From: Candidatus Defluviibacillus avedoerensis
GTDB lineage: Bacteria > Pseudomonadota > Gammaproteobacteria > Burkholderiales > Burkholderiaceae_C
DNA length: 64,000 nt
Reading direction: 5' to 3'
Assembly: GCA_016703665.1 (NCBI GenBank)
Contig: JADJBS010000013.1
Span: forward strand, 1 to 64,000
This document shows, in pieces, positions 8,645 to 18,985 of this stretch. A model generated the notes under the pieces. The model saw only the letters and a list, made by a program, of their open reading frames with translations, searched no databases and was not told the origin of the DNA. Every line of letters starts with the position of its first letter. Position 1 is the first letter of the stretch. Both the position numbers and the translations under genes were made by a program.

Positions 8645-9488
8645 ATGAACTGCATTGACGTTTTCTACTCCCCCAGGCAGGTCTCTTGCCCGGAAAGCTC
8701 TTCACCCAGCCCGAGCAAGCCTGAATGGGTGGTGAAGGACTGGCAGGCTCAAAACCTGCCAGTCCGGGTTTTGGAGCCCGTTGCCGCTACCCGTGATCAG
8801 ATCGCATTGGCGCATTCATCCGCCTATGTGGACGGCATTCTGAGCTGTGAATTGATGAACGGGTTTCGGGGGCGACAGAAAGAAGTGGCACTGTCTTTGC
8901 CGTGGACTTGCGGTTCCTTCTTGTCCGCAGCGCGGGCAGCCATCGATAACGGTTTGGTGGTTTGCTCACCCACGTCAGGGGTTTCACCATGCGGGCCTGG
9001 ACACTGCGTACGGCTACTGCACCTTCAATGGCTTGATGGTGGCTGCGCTTGCCTTGCATGCAGAGGGCAAGGTTCGCCGAGTTGGGGTTCTGGACTGTGA
9101 CCAGCATTACGGTGACGGCACGGCGGAGATCATCCAGTCGAAGCGTTTGGACTGGGTTCAACATGTTTCAAAGGAATACGTGGATCCGGCTGATTCGGAG
9201 CCCTTTTTCGCCAAATTGCCAAAAGTCGTAAAGAGCTTTGCTGGGTGTGACTTGCTTATGTATCAGGCGGGTGCTGACCCGCATGTTGAAGATCCGCTGG
9301 GCGGGTTTCTCACCACCGAACAACTTGCCCGACGTGACCACATCGTGTTTTCTACTGCTAAGGCGATGGGTATACCGCTGGTGTGGAATTTGGCAGGAGG
9401 TTATCAAGAACCAATCGGCAAAGTTCTTGCCATACACAACAACACGATGCGCGCTTGTATTGCTGTGTACGTCACCCCGAAGCCGTAG
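8645..9488 (+). pseudogene. Histone-deacetylase-superfamily protein, one frameshift
   Basis: Zinc-dependent deacylase of the HDAC/acetylpolyamine amidohydrolase fold. The first part runs from ATG 8645 (FYSPRQV, then RAAIDNGLVVCSPTSG). At 8978-8981 a run of four G shifts the frame. With three G the reading continues FHHAGLDTAYGYCTFNGLM, then DCDQHYGDGTAEI, YQAGADPHVEDPLGG and NLAGGYQ. The tandem His, the zinc ligands (Asp and His of DCDQH, Asp of GADPH) and the active-site Tyr are all present after correction. Product about 281 residues. Divergent from the DUF2779 operon and sharing its operator. Pseudogene or homopolymer sequencing error. Confidence 0.8.
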
Positions 9489-9495
9489 CATCAAG

Positions 9496-9861
9496 TCAGC
9501 CGACGCTTGCCAATTCCGCCAATTCCTCCTTCGTGAACACCCTAGACCGGGTATGAAAGGCCTTGCCTTCTGGCCCCTCCAGTGAAAACGTGCCGCCTGT
9601 GCCTTCGATCACGTCGATGATGAGTTGGGTGTGTTTCCAGTACTCGTACTGTGACTTTCCAATGTAGAACGGGCAACCACCGATGTCGCCCAGGTAAACA
9701 TCACCCGCGCCCATGGTGATCTCGCCTGGCAAAAAGCAATTGGCGGCGCTGTTGTCGCAGCATCCACCGGACTGGTGAAACATCAGCTCTGGGCCGTATT
9801 TGGTTTTCAGAAAAGCCACCAGGTCCAGGGCGGCTTGGGTGGCGATGACTTTGTCAACCAT
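9496..9861 (-). CDS. DUF779 domain protein
   Basis: 121 residues from ATG 9859-9861. The family-typical FHQSGGCCDNSAANCF and GDVYLGDIGGCPFYIG blocks are present with their cysteines and the ending FSLEGPEGKAFHTRSRVFT. DUF779 genes commonly follow acetaldehyde/aldehyde dehydrogenase genes of the ExaC/AcoD type, and here the gene sits 77 bases after that dehydrogenase in the same direction. Biochemical role unknown; possibly accessory to the dehydrogenase. A longer start at 10158 would run through the dehydrogenase gene and is unlikely. Confidence 0.85.
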   Translation of the reverse strand: MVDKVIATQAALDLVAFLKTKYGPELMFHQSGGCCDNSAANCFLPGEITMGAGDVYLGDIGGCPFYIGKSQYEYWKHTQLIIDVIEGTGGTFSLEGPEGKAFHTRSRVFTKEELAELASVG

Positions 9862-9938
9862 GTTCGTCTCCGGTTGTGTTCTACGCAAAAAGGGGCAGTT
9901 GCCTGCCCCTTGAATCATGTCAGCATCAGGCTTTGGTT

Positions 9939-11459
<1,521 letters not shown>

Positions 11460-11516
11460 GCTTGTCTCCTGAAGTGTGAGGACGGTTGAAAATATCCCTT
11501 GCGGGTGCCTTTTCTT

Positions 11517-11532
11517 ATCAAGTCCTGTGCCA
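11517..11532 (-). promoter_or_regulatory. Sigma54-like promoter of the aldehyde dehydrogenase gene
   Basis: On the minus strand TGGCAC-aggac-TTGAT, about 57-73 bp before the ATG. The -24 element matches the consensus; the -12 element has GA where GC is usual. The adjacent sigma54 activator supports the call. Confidence 0.55.
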
Positions 11533-11579
11533 GCGTGGGCTCAACGGTTAAGTGCTTGATTTCATTGATGTTTGTCTGA

Positions 11580-11636
11580 CCTATGCGTGGAATTGCATAG
11601 GCAAACTGGCAACAGTTGTGTGTCCGCTGGCGGACA
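11580..11636. promoter_or_regulatory. Candidate activator-binding palindromes
   Basis: Three inverted repeats lie in the divergent region. CCTATGC-8-GCATAGG is at 11580-11601, AACTG-4-CAGTT at 11604-11617, and a perfect TGTCCGC-TG-GCGGACA at 11621-11636. They are 50-120 bp upstream of the sigma54-like promoter, where an AcoR-type enhancer-binding protein would sit. The last one is the best candidate. Confidence 0.5.
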
Positions 11637-11758
11637 TGTGTCCAGAAACGTTACAGTTGAGTCGGCAGGCCCGCACAAGCTTTGCGGGGCAGGCCCCGGT
11701 ACTCTTAAACTGGCGCCATAAGTAAGCGGGAGCATCGTTTTCCCGCACAGGAGACAAC

Positions 11759-13678
11759 GTGCGAACTTCCACACCGCTACCGGCGCTGCGTCAGGCCCGG
11801 CAGCATCTGATCGAATACGGAACAGCTCCAGTCGGGGCGGTTCATGATCGCTTGGCCAGATCCTGGCAACGCAGTCTGGCTGCAGGCTTGTTGCCCATGG
11901 GCCGATTGACGGCCACCGAGCACGCATGCGGCACAGAGTTGCGCCAATCACTGGCCCTTAATCACGATTTGCTGGCCCATTCTCGCCCTGTCATGGAATA
12001 CCTGTTTGAGCAGGTTCGCCATGCCCAGAGTGTGGTGATCCTGGCGGACAACCGGGGCACGCTGATGCATACGCTGGGGGACCCGTATTTTTTGACCAAG
12101 GCCGAGCGCGTTGCACTTGCCACGGGCGCGTCCTGGCGCGAGGAGCACCGGGGTACCAACGCCATTGGTACCGCCATTGCTGAGATGAGCGCGGTCGAAA
12201 TCCATGGGGCCGAGCATTTTCTGGAGCGCAACAGCTTTCTGACCTGTGCGGCAGCGCCCATCATGTCTGCGGTGGGGACGGTGGTCGGCATTCTGGACAT
12301 CTCGGGGGAGCAGCACAAAGGCCATCCGATGACGCTGGGACTGGTCAGCACTGCAGCCCGCATGATTGAGAATCGCTTGATCGTGGCCAACTCCAAGCGG
12401 CACTTGCGCTTGCATTTGCATGCGCACGCAGAAGGCATAGGCACTGTGGCCGAAGGCATTGTGGTTTTCAGCGAAGACGGCTGGATGGTGGGCGCCAACC
12501 AGCAGGCGCTGACGCTATTTAACCTTCATCCCAAGGCCATTGGTTCAACACAAATTGGTGGGCTGCTAGATGTACGCCTGACGGAGTTGCTGAACCGGCA
12601 CAAGCGGCACCCGGGGCAGACCATGCAAGTGCGTTTGATGACGGGTGAAAGCCTCTATGCCCAGGTGCAGGCCGAGCAGGGCGCACTGCCCAACCGTTCC
12701 CCGGTCACCTTGGAACCCGTAGCTGCACCTGCGCCAGATGCTTTGTCGTGCCTGGACACGGGCGACCTCAAGTGGCGTAGCGCGGCAGACAAAACCCGGC
12801 GCGTGTTGGATAAACCTATTCCACTTTTGATTCAAGGTGAGTCGGGGGTGGGGAAGGAATATTTCGCGCGTGCCACCCATGAATCCAGCAAGCGCGCCAG
12901 CGGCCCCTTTGTAGCGATCAATTGCGCAGCCATCCCCGAGAACCTGATTGAGGCGGAATTGTTTGGCTACGCACCGGGTGCGTTCACGGGCGCCCGAAAA
13001 GAAGGCAGCCTGGGCAAGCTGCGTGAGGCAAATGGCGGCACGCTGTTTCTGGACGAAATTGGCGACATGCCGCTCAACATGCAAACCCGCCTGCTACGCG
13101 TTTTGCAGGAGAGAAAAGTAACCCCCCTGGGTGGCAGCAAATCGATTGAAGTGGACTTTGCCCTGGTCTGCGCCACTCACTGCAAGCTGCAAGAGGCGGT
13201 GGACAAAGGCCAGTTCCGCAGTGACTTGTTTTACCGCATCAACGGTTTGGCGGTTCAGTTGCCAGCGCTGCGGGAGCGGACAGATTTCCAGCAGCTGTCT
13301 GACCGTTTGCTGGCGGGGCTGAATCCCGATCGCCCGGTTTATCTGGCACCCTCTTTGCTGGGGAAGATGGCCCAATTTTCCTGGCCCGGCAACCTGCGTC
13401 AACTGGCCAGCGTGTTGCGTACAGCATGCGCGATGCTCAATGACGATGAAGACTGCATCGACTTTGCGCATTTGCCCGACGATGTGGCTGAAGCACTGAC
13501 GGTGCAAGCTGCTCAAACAAGCGCACCGCATGAAGCACGCGAGCCTCAAAACCTGGATGAGTTGTCGCGCTACGCGGTTCGTCAGGCGCTGGAGGCGTGC
13601 CGAGGCAATATCTCTTTGGCGGCGCGTACCCTGGGCATCAGCCGCCAAACTTTGTACCGCAAGATGAGCGTGCAGTAG
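11759..13678 (+). CDS. acoR: AcoR-type sigma54-dependent activator
   Basis: 639 residues from a GTG start with AGGAG 6-10 bases before. An N-terminal GAF-type sensory region (about 75-220) precedes a PAS-like linker. The AAA+ domain has Walker A GESGVGKE near 361, the sigma54-contacting GAFTGA near 405 and Walker B TLFLDEIGD near 430. A C-terminal Fis-type helix-turn-helix ends ISLAARTLGISRQTLYRKM. Such proteins switch on acetoin/ethanol catabolic genes in response to small molecules bound by GAF. The divergent aldehyde dehydrogenase with a sigma54-like promoter is the obvious target. All motifs intact. The symbol is by resemblance and context. Confidence 0.85.
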   Translation: MRTSTPLPALRQARQHLIEYGTAPVGAVHDRLARSWQRSLAAGLLPMGRLTATEHACGTELRQSLALNHDLLAHSRPVMEYLFEQVRHAQSVVILADNRGTLMHTLGDPYFLTKAERVALATGASWREEHRGTNAIGTAIAEMSAVEIHGAEHFLERNSFLTCAAAPIMSAVGTVVGILDISGEQHKGHPMTLGLVSTAARMIENRLIVANSKRHLRLHLHAHAEGIGTVAEGIVVFSEDGWMVGANQQALTLFNLHPKAIGSTQIGGLLDVRLTELLNRHKRHPGQTMQVRLMTGESLYAQVQAEQGALPNRSPVTLEPVAAPAPDALSCLDTGDLKWRSAADKTRRVLDKPIPLLIQGESGVGKEYFARATHESSKRASGPFVAINCAAIPENLIEAELFGYAPGAFTGARKEGSLGKLREANGGTLFLDEIGDMPLNMQTRLLRVLQERKVTPLGGSKSIEVDFALVCATHCKLQEAVDKGQFRSDLFYRINGLAVQLPALRERTDFQQLSDRLLAGLNPDRPVYLAPSLLGKMAQFSWPGNLRQLASVLRTACAMLNDDEDCIDFAHLPDDVAEALTVQAAQTSAPHEAREPQNLDELSRYAVRQALEACRGNISLAARTLGISRQTLYRKMSVQ

Positions 13679-13759
13679 AGTCTGCACCAACCTGGCTTGA
13701 GGCTGATCCTGGGCAGGGCATGCACATGGATGCCTGCATTCAAGTCCGCAACGTGGGCC

Positions 13760-13788
13760 TTGTTCGGAACCATGAATTTGGTTACTAT
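13760..13788 (+). promoter_or_regulatory. Sigma70-type promoter for the acyl-CoA dehydrogenase gene
   Basis: TTGTTC (13760-13765), 17-bp spacer, TACTAT (13783-13788), 30 bp before the ATG. The -10 region sits in a near-palindromic TA-rich stretch (gttactatatataac), possibly also a repressor site. Confidence 0.5.
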
Positions 13789-13818
13789 ATATAACTAAAT
13801 TAGCCTGCCGGAGACACC

Positions 13819-15501
13819 ATGCACTACACACCACAACCTCAAGCGGTTCAGTCCATCTTGTTTGACGTTCTGGGCGCAGAGGCCCAACTCGCGGGGCTCG
13901 CGCCCTTTGCCGAGGCGGACGGCGACTTGATGCGCCAGGTGCTGGAGGAGGCTGGCAAGTTTGTCGGCGAGGCGGTGGCGCCACTCAACACGCTGGGTGA
14001 CAACCCAGGTTGCCAGTTTGCAGCGGGCAAGGTCACCACGCCGCCGGGTTTTCGGCCTGCGTACCAGGCCTTTTGGCAAGCGGGCTGGCCCGCACTGAGC
14101 GCATCGGTGGATGATGGTGGCCAAGGTTTACCGGGCGTGCTGGAGTGTGTGCTGTACGAATGGCTGTCTGCCGCCAACCATGGCTGGACCATGGCGCCCG
14201 GCTTGCTGCATGGCGCGTACGAATGCATTCGCCACCACGCCAGTGACGAGCTGAAAGAGCGCTACGCCGCCAAGATTGCCACGGGCGAATGGCTGGCCAC
14301 CATGTGCCTGACCGAGCCCCATGCGGGCTCTGATTTGGGCCTGGCGCGCACGCGCGGCACGCCTCAGCCTGATGGCAGCTATCGGGTGAGTGGCACCAAA
14401 ATCTTTATTTCGGGCGGTGAACACGATCTGACGGACAACATCATCCATCTGGTGTTGGGCCGCCTTCCCGACGCGCCCGCAGGTCCCAAGGGATTGAGTC
14501 TGTTCCTGGTACCCAAGTTCATGCCAGATGGCCGCACCAATGCCGCATTTTGCGATCGCATTGAAGAGAAGATGGGCTTGCATGGTAGCCCTACCTGTGT
14601 GATGCGTTTTGACGAGGCCACAGGCTGGTTGATCGGTGAACCAGGGCGTGGCCTGAACGCCATGTTTGTGATGATGAACGCAGCGCGCCTGCATGTGGCG
14701 CTGCAAGGCATTGGCCTGCTTGACGCTGCCTGGCAAAAGGCTGACGCCTATGCCCACGAGCGCCGCCAAATGCGCGCGCCTGGCGCACGCAAATCACCCG
14801 AGGCTGCTGACCTGATCATTGATCACCCCGCTGTGCAGCGCATCTTGGATACGCAGCGCGCCTGGGTCGATACCAGCCGTGTGCTGGCATACCGCACGGG
14901 GTTGGAACTCGACATCGCCAAGCACCATGCCGACGCAGACCGCCGCACGGCCGCTAACCGCTGGTGCAGCCTGGTCACGCCTGTCATCAAATCAATCTGC
15001 ACCCACCAGGCTTTTCACGGTGCCAGCGAATGCCTGCAGGTGTTTGGTGGCCATGGCTATGTCAAGGAATGGGGCATTGAGCAGATCGTGCGCGACAGCC
15101 GTGTTGCCATGATTTACGAAGGCACCAACGAGATTCAGGCGATCGATCTGCTGGTGCGCAAGGTGCTGCCCGATGGCGGCGCTACGCTGAATGCATTGCT
15201 GAACGATTTGCTTGCTGACAGTGCGTGGTCACAGCCCTCGAGCAGCCTGCAGGCCAATGCGGAGGCCTTGCGTCAGGTGACCGCAGAGTTGGTGGCCGTG
15301 AATGCAGCAGACCCTTCAAAGGCCTATTGGGTGGCCGGGGAGTATTTGCGCGTCACCGGGCTGGTGTTGTTGCAATGGGCTGCCGACCGCCTGGCTGCCA
15401 GCAAGGCCTGCGCAGGCAGCCCGCAAGCGTATGACGCCTGGATCCTGCCTGAGTTGGGTATGCGCATGGCCATCATTCGCAGTCAGCTATCAATTAAATA
15501 G
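13819..15501 (+). CDS. Acyl-CoA dehydrogenase, long (DmdC-like) type
   Basis: 560 residues, longer than the usual 380 because of a C-terminal extension, as in the DmdC/AcdA group (3-methylmercaptopropionyl-CoA dehydrogenase-like). FAD-binding and substrate motifs: MCLTEPHAGSDLG near 160, GTKIFISGGEHDLT near 193, EKMGLHGSPTC near 250. The catalytic Glu lies in IYEGTNEIQAIDL near 440. Oxidises an acyl-CoA to the trans-2-enoyl-CoA, passing electrons to ETF; the exact chain is not predictable from sequence alone. Transcribed alone, converging on pobA. Confidence 0.85.
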   Translation: MHYTPQPQAVQSILFDVLGAEAQLAGLAPFAEADGDLMRQVLEEAGKFVGEAVAPLNTLGDNPGCQFAAGKVTTPPGFRPAYQAFWQAGWPALSASVDDGGQGLPGVLECVLYEWLSAANHGWTMAPGLLHGAYECIRHHASDELKERYAAKIATGEWLATMCLTEPHAGSDLGLARTRGTPQPDGSYRVSGTKIFISGGEHDLTDNIIHLVLGRLPDAPAGPKGLSLFLVPKFMPDGRTNAAFCDRIEEKMGLHGSPTCVMRFDEATGWLIGEPGRGLNAMFVMMNAARLHVALQGIGLLDAAWQKADAYAHERRQMRAPGARKSPEAADLIIDHPAVQRILDTQRAWVDTSRVLAYRTGLELDIAKHHADADRRTAANRWCSLVTPVIKSICTHQAFHGASECLQVFGGHGYVKEWGIEQIVRDSRVAMIYEGTNEIQAIDLLVRKVLPDGGATLNALLNDLLADSAWSQPSSSLQANAEALRQVTAELVAVNAADPSKAYWVAGEYLRVTGLVLLQWAADRLAASKACAGSPQAYDAWILPELGMRMAIIRSQLSIK

Positions 15502-15533
15502 CTAATAGCCCTTTAGTTTTTTGCCAAAATAGG

Positions 15534-16721
15534 CTATTTCTTTCCAAAATCCAGCGGCAGGCCCACGTAGTTTTCGGCCACAGAGGTGGACGCTGCGTGG
15601 GAATGGATCAGGTAGTCCAGCTCGGCCTCTTGCACCTTCTGCCCAAACTCTCCCGAGTCGGGGAAGCGGTGCATGAGTTGGGTAAACCACCACGAAAAGC
15701 GCTCGGCCTTCCAGATTCGCGCCAGGCAGCGCTGGGAATAGGTGTCGATGCCCGCACTGGCGTTTTCCTGAAAGTATTCAATCAGCGCGGTGGAAAGGTA
15801 CTTCACGTCGGTGGCCGCCAGGTTCAGGCCCTTGGCCCCCGTGGGCGGCACGATGTGCGCCGCGTCGCCTGCCAAAAACAGACTGCCAAATCGCATGGGC
15901 TCGGCCACGTAGCTGCGCAGCGGGGCAATGCTTTTCTCGATGGAGGGGCCTGTTACCAGGTTCCGGCGGCCCTGCTCGTCCAGCCGGTTTGAAAGCTCGG
16001 CCCAAAAGGCGTCGTCGCTCCAGTTCTCAACCTTGTCTGTCAGGGGGCACTGGATGTAATAGCGGCTGCGTGTCAGGCTGCGCTGCGAACACAGCGCAAA
16101 GCCCCGTTCGGTATTGCAGTAGACCAGTTCGTGCGACAACGGCGGCACATCGGCCAACACGCCCAGCCAGCCGAAAGGGTAGATCTTTTCGAACTCCTGG
16201 ATAGCCCCGGCAGGAACGCTCTGGCGGCTGATGCCGTGAAAGCCGTCGCAGCCAGCAATAAAGCGGCACTGTACCTCGTGCTGCACGCCATCTTTGTGGT
16301 ACCGCACGCTTGGGGTGTTGCCGTCAAAGTCGTGCAGGCTGACATTTTCTGCGCCGTAAACCGCGGGCAGACCCCAGGCGATGCGCGCATCCATCAGGTC
16401 ACGGGTGACTTCGGTCTGGCCGTAGACCATCACCTGCTTGCCACCCGTCAAACCATGAAGGTCAATGCGGTGACGTTCACCTTTGAACAGCAGCTCAATG
16501 CCTTGGTGAGGCAGGCCTTCTGCACGCATGCGCTGGCCTACGCCAACTTCTTCTAGCATGTCGGTGCAGACCTGCTCCAGCACGCCAGCCCGAATGCGGC
16601 CCAGCACGTAGTCGGGGCTTTGACGCTCGATGATGATGTGGTCAATGTCGGCTTTGTGCAGCAGGGCGCCCAGCAGCAGGCCTGAGGGGCCAGCGCCAAT
16701 AATGGCAACTTGGGTTTTCAT
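15534..16721 (-). CDS. pobA: 4-hydroxybenzoate 3-monooxygenase
   Basis: 395 residues, normal for PobA, starting at MKTQVAIIGAG; an in-frame upstream ATG at 16778 is ignored because the FAD-binding GXGXXG motif should be near the N-terminus and GGAG lies before the chosen start. GAGPSGLLLG binds FAD, CDGFHGISR is the DG motif, and FLAGDAAHIVPPTGAKGLNLA is the GD motif. RIRAGVLEQ is typical of PobA. Converts 4-hydroxybenzoate to protocatechuate with NADPH and oxygen. No protocatechuate genes and no PobR lie adjacent. Confidence 0.93.
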   Translation of the reverse strand: MKTQVAIIGAGPSGLLLGALLHKADIDHIIIERQSPDYVLGRIRAGVLEQVCTDMLEEVGVGQRMRAEGLPHQGIELLFKGERHRIDLHGLTGGKQVMVYGQTEVTRDLMDARIAWGLPAVYGAENVSLHDFDGNTPSVRYHKDGVQHEVQCRFIAGCDGFHGISRQSVPAGAIQEFEKIYPFGWLGVLADVPPLSHELVYCNTERGFALCSQRSLTRSRYYIQCPLTDKVENWSDDAFWAELSNRLDEQGRRNLVTGPSIEKSIAPLRSYVAEPMRFGSLFLAGDAAHIVPPTGAKGLNLAATDVKYLSTALIEYFQENASAGIDTYSQRCLARIWKAERFSWWFTQLMHRFPDSGEFGQKVQEAELDYLIHSHAASTSVAENYVGLPLDFGKK

Positions 16722-16784
16722 GAGGGAGGTCTCCAGTGGGGGCGTGAGCGACATTATGTCGGGCCAAACACGGCCCAATAAATG

Positions 16785-16820
16785 AAAAAAGCCGCAGCAG
16801 TTGCCTGCGGCGGCTTTTTT
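16785..16820 (-). terminator. Rho-independent terminator after rpsT
   Basis: aaaaaagccgc and gcggctttttt form an 11-bp stem with flanking A/T tracts, so it can work in both directions. It lies 108 bp after the rpsT stop and upstream of pobA. Confidence 0.85.
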
Positions 16821-16927
16821 ACATGTAACTGATTTGCTGGCAGCGCACCCGTTACAAACGGCGGACTGGGTGGGTGTTTAACGGTTGAGTTAAGGCCACC
16901 CGGTCCGGGCTATTTGACCAGTGAAGG

Positions 16928-17239
16928 TCAGGCTGCTTTGGGGGCAGCCAATGCCAAGGTTTTCACCTTGGACGACAGGCGGCTCTTGTCGCGAGCTGCC
17001 TTGTTCTTGTGGAAGATGCCCTTGTCGGCCACGCTGTCCACCACGGTTTGCATGCGGGTGAAGGCTTCAGCGGCTTTGGTCTTGTCGCCAGCAGCAACAG
17101 CCTTTTCCACGTTCTTCACCGCAGTGCGGTACTTGGAGCGCAACGAGGTGTTCGCTGCGTTGATTTTGACGTCCTGGCGGACGCGTTTACGGCCTGATGC
17201 CAGGCGGGGGTTTTTCTTTTTGGGTTTGGCTGATGCCAT
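16928..17239 (-). CDS. rpsT: 30S ribosomal protein S20
   Basis: 103 residues, lysine-rich. It starts MASAKPKKKNPRLASGRKR and carries the conserved SLRSKYRTAVKNVEKAV and KGIFHKNKAARDKSRL blocks. Binds 16S rRNA early in assembly. Single gene divergent from murJ, an arrangement common in betaproteobacteria, followed by a strong terminator. Ends in an Ala/Lys tail typical of the family. Confidence 0.97.
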   Translation of the reverse strand: MASAKPKKKNPRLASGRKRVRQDVKINAANTSLRSKYRTAVKNVEKAVAAGDKTKAAEAFTRMQTVVDSVADKGIFHKNKAARDKSRLSSKVKTLALAAPKAA

Positions 17240-17285
17240 GATTGAGTTCCTTAAGTGTCTGCGGATGTTGCCAGCAAAGCCTTCT

Positions 17286-17291
17286 ATTATA
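17286..17291 (-). promoter_or_regulatory. -10 element for rpsT
   Basis: TATAAT on the minus strand, 47 bp before the rpsT start. No good -35 hexamer is seen at the right spacing. Confidence 0.4.
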
Positions 17292-17313
17292 GCGACCCGT
17301 TACACTTTGTGGT

Positions 17314-18879
17314 GTGAGTCTCTTTAAAGCTGCTTCCACCATCTCGATTCTGACCCTGGCGTCGCGCATCACGGGCTTGCTGCGCGAGCTCTTGATGGCG
17401 TCAGCTTTTGGCGCTAGTGCCTTGACCGACGCTTTCAACGTGGCATGGCGCATTCCCAACCTGTTCCGGCGCTGGTTTGGAGAAGGCGCGTTTACCCAGG
17501 CTTTTGTGCCCTTGCTGGCTGCCACCAAGGCCAAAGAAGGTGACGCCGCCACAGCAGTACTGGTGTCCCGCGTAGCCACGGTTTTGTTTTGGACCCTGGT
17601 GCTGACCTGCGTGCTTGGCGTGGTGGGGGCGCCTGTGTTGGTGTATCTGATGGCCAGCGGCATGCGCCAGTCGCCAGCGGGCTACGACGCGGCGGTGGTG
17701 ATGACGCGTTTTGTCTTCCCATACATTGGCTTCATGTCGATGGTGGCCCTGGCGGCAGGGGTACTCAATACATATAAGCGCTTTGTGGTGCCTGCGGCCA
17801 CGCCTGTGCTGCTGAACATGGCCTGGATCGCAGCAGCCGTATGGGGTGCGCCCTGGTTCACGCGGCTGGGCATTGAGCCGATTTATGCCATTTGTGCGGG
17901 CGTCATGCTGGGCGGTGCATTGCAGCTGGGTGTGCAGTTGATCGCTCTGTCTCGTTTGGGTATGTTCCCCCGGGTGGGCATGAGCCTGGCCGGGGTCCGG
18001 GACGCCTGGAGTGACCCAAGCACCCGTAGCATGATTCGGCTCATGGGCCCCGCCATTCTGGGTACCAGCGTGGCCCAGGTGTCGGTGTTGATCAATACCC
18101 AGATCGCTTCGCACTTGGCGACTGGCAGCGTCAGCTGGTTCACCTATGCGGACCGCTTCATGGAGTTCCCCACCGCCATGCTGGGCGTGGCCCTGGGCGC
18201 AGTGCTGATGCCGCAGCTGGCCGCAGCCAAAGCAGGCGGCAAGTCTGACGAATACTCGGCGATGATGGACTGGGGCTTGCGCCTTGTCGTGTTGTTGGGT
18301 GTGCCCTGCGCCGTGGCCTTGCTGACCTTTGCCCAGCGCATCGTTTCTACCTTCTTCCAGGGTGGGGCTTTCACGGCGACGGACACCCAGCAAGCTGCCC
18401 GCGCCCTGATGGGCTATGGTGTTGGATTGGTGCGCTTGGTCGCTATCAAGGTGTTGGCGCCGGGCTATTACGCCAGCCAGGATGTCAAGACTCCCATGCG
18501 CATTGCGGTGGCGGTGCTTTTTATCACCCAGTTCTTCAACTACTGGTTGGTGCCGGTTTTTCAGCAGGCAGGTCTTGCACTGGCGGTGGGGTTGGGGGCA
18601 CTTGTGAATGCATTGTGGCTGCTGATTGGGCTGATGCGTCGTGGCACGTACAAACCGCAACCCGGCTGGGGCATGTACCTGGGGCAGGTGTTGGCTGGCA
18701 GCGCCCTGATGGCCGTGTTGCTGATGTGGGCCTCGCAGGCGGTGAACTGGACGGCATTGGTGGGCCAGGATCTGGTTCGAATTGGACTGTTTACCCTGGT
18801 GGTGGCAGGTGCGGCGGGCCTGTATTTTGCGGCGCTGTGGGCTGCGGGATTGAAGGTCAAGCAGTTGATGCGTCGTTGA
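17314..18879 (+). CDS. murJ: Lipid II flippase MurJ
   Basis: 521 residues with about 14 hydrophobic segments, GTG start. N-terminal SLFKAASTISILTLASRITG and DAFNVAWRIPNLFRRWFGEGAFTQAFVP are hallmark MurJ/MviN sequences. Moves lipid II across the inner membrane for peptidoglycan synthesis. Divergent from rpsT, as usual in this group. Complete and undamaged. Confidence 0.95.
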   Translation: MSLFKAASTISILTLASRITGLLRELLMASAFGASALTDAFNVAWRIPNLFRRWFGEGAFTQAFVPLLAATKAKEGDAATAVLVSRVATVLFWTLVLTCVLGVVGAPVLVYLMASGMRQSPAGYDAAVVMTRFVFPYIGFMSMVALAAGVLNTYKRFVVPAATPVLLNMAWIAAAVWGAPWFTRLGIEPIYAICAGVMLGGALQLGVQLIALSRLGMFPRVGMSLAGVRDAWSDPSTRSMIRLMGPAILGTSVAQVSVLINTQIASHLATGSVSWFTYADRFMEFPTAMLGVALGAVLMPQLAAAKAGGKSDEYSAMMDWGLRLVVLLGVPCAVALLTFAQRIVSTFFQGGAFTATDTQQAARALMGYGVGLVRLVAIKVLAPGYYASQDVKTPMRIAVAVLFITQFFNYWLVPVFQQAGLALAVGLGALVNALWLLIGLMRRGTYKPQPGWGMYLGQVLAGSALMAVLLMWASQAVNWTALVGQDLVRIGLFTLVVAGAAGLYFAALWAAGLKVKQLMRR

Positions 18880-18985
18880 AGCTCACCGGAGTCGTGTGCA
18901 GTTTCTGTGGGGCTGCAGGTAAATGCGCGGCAAATGGCATTCAATTTGGCTGCGAGACGCGGTTGTTTTCTGGTTCAATAGTGTC

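Noticed and set aside
1..9488. BREX, DISARM or CRISPR-Cas system in the island
   Set aside because: No methyltransferase, PglZ, large helicase, cas genes or repeat-spacer array is present; only the WYL regulator and Cas4-like fold recall those systems.
15504..15537. Bidirectional terminator between the acyl-CoA dehydrogenase gene and pobA (AATAGCC/GGCTATT)
   Set aside because: The arms are perfect, but the 20-base loop and its overlap with the pobA stop make it a weak case.
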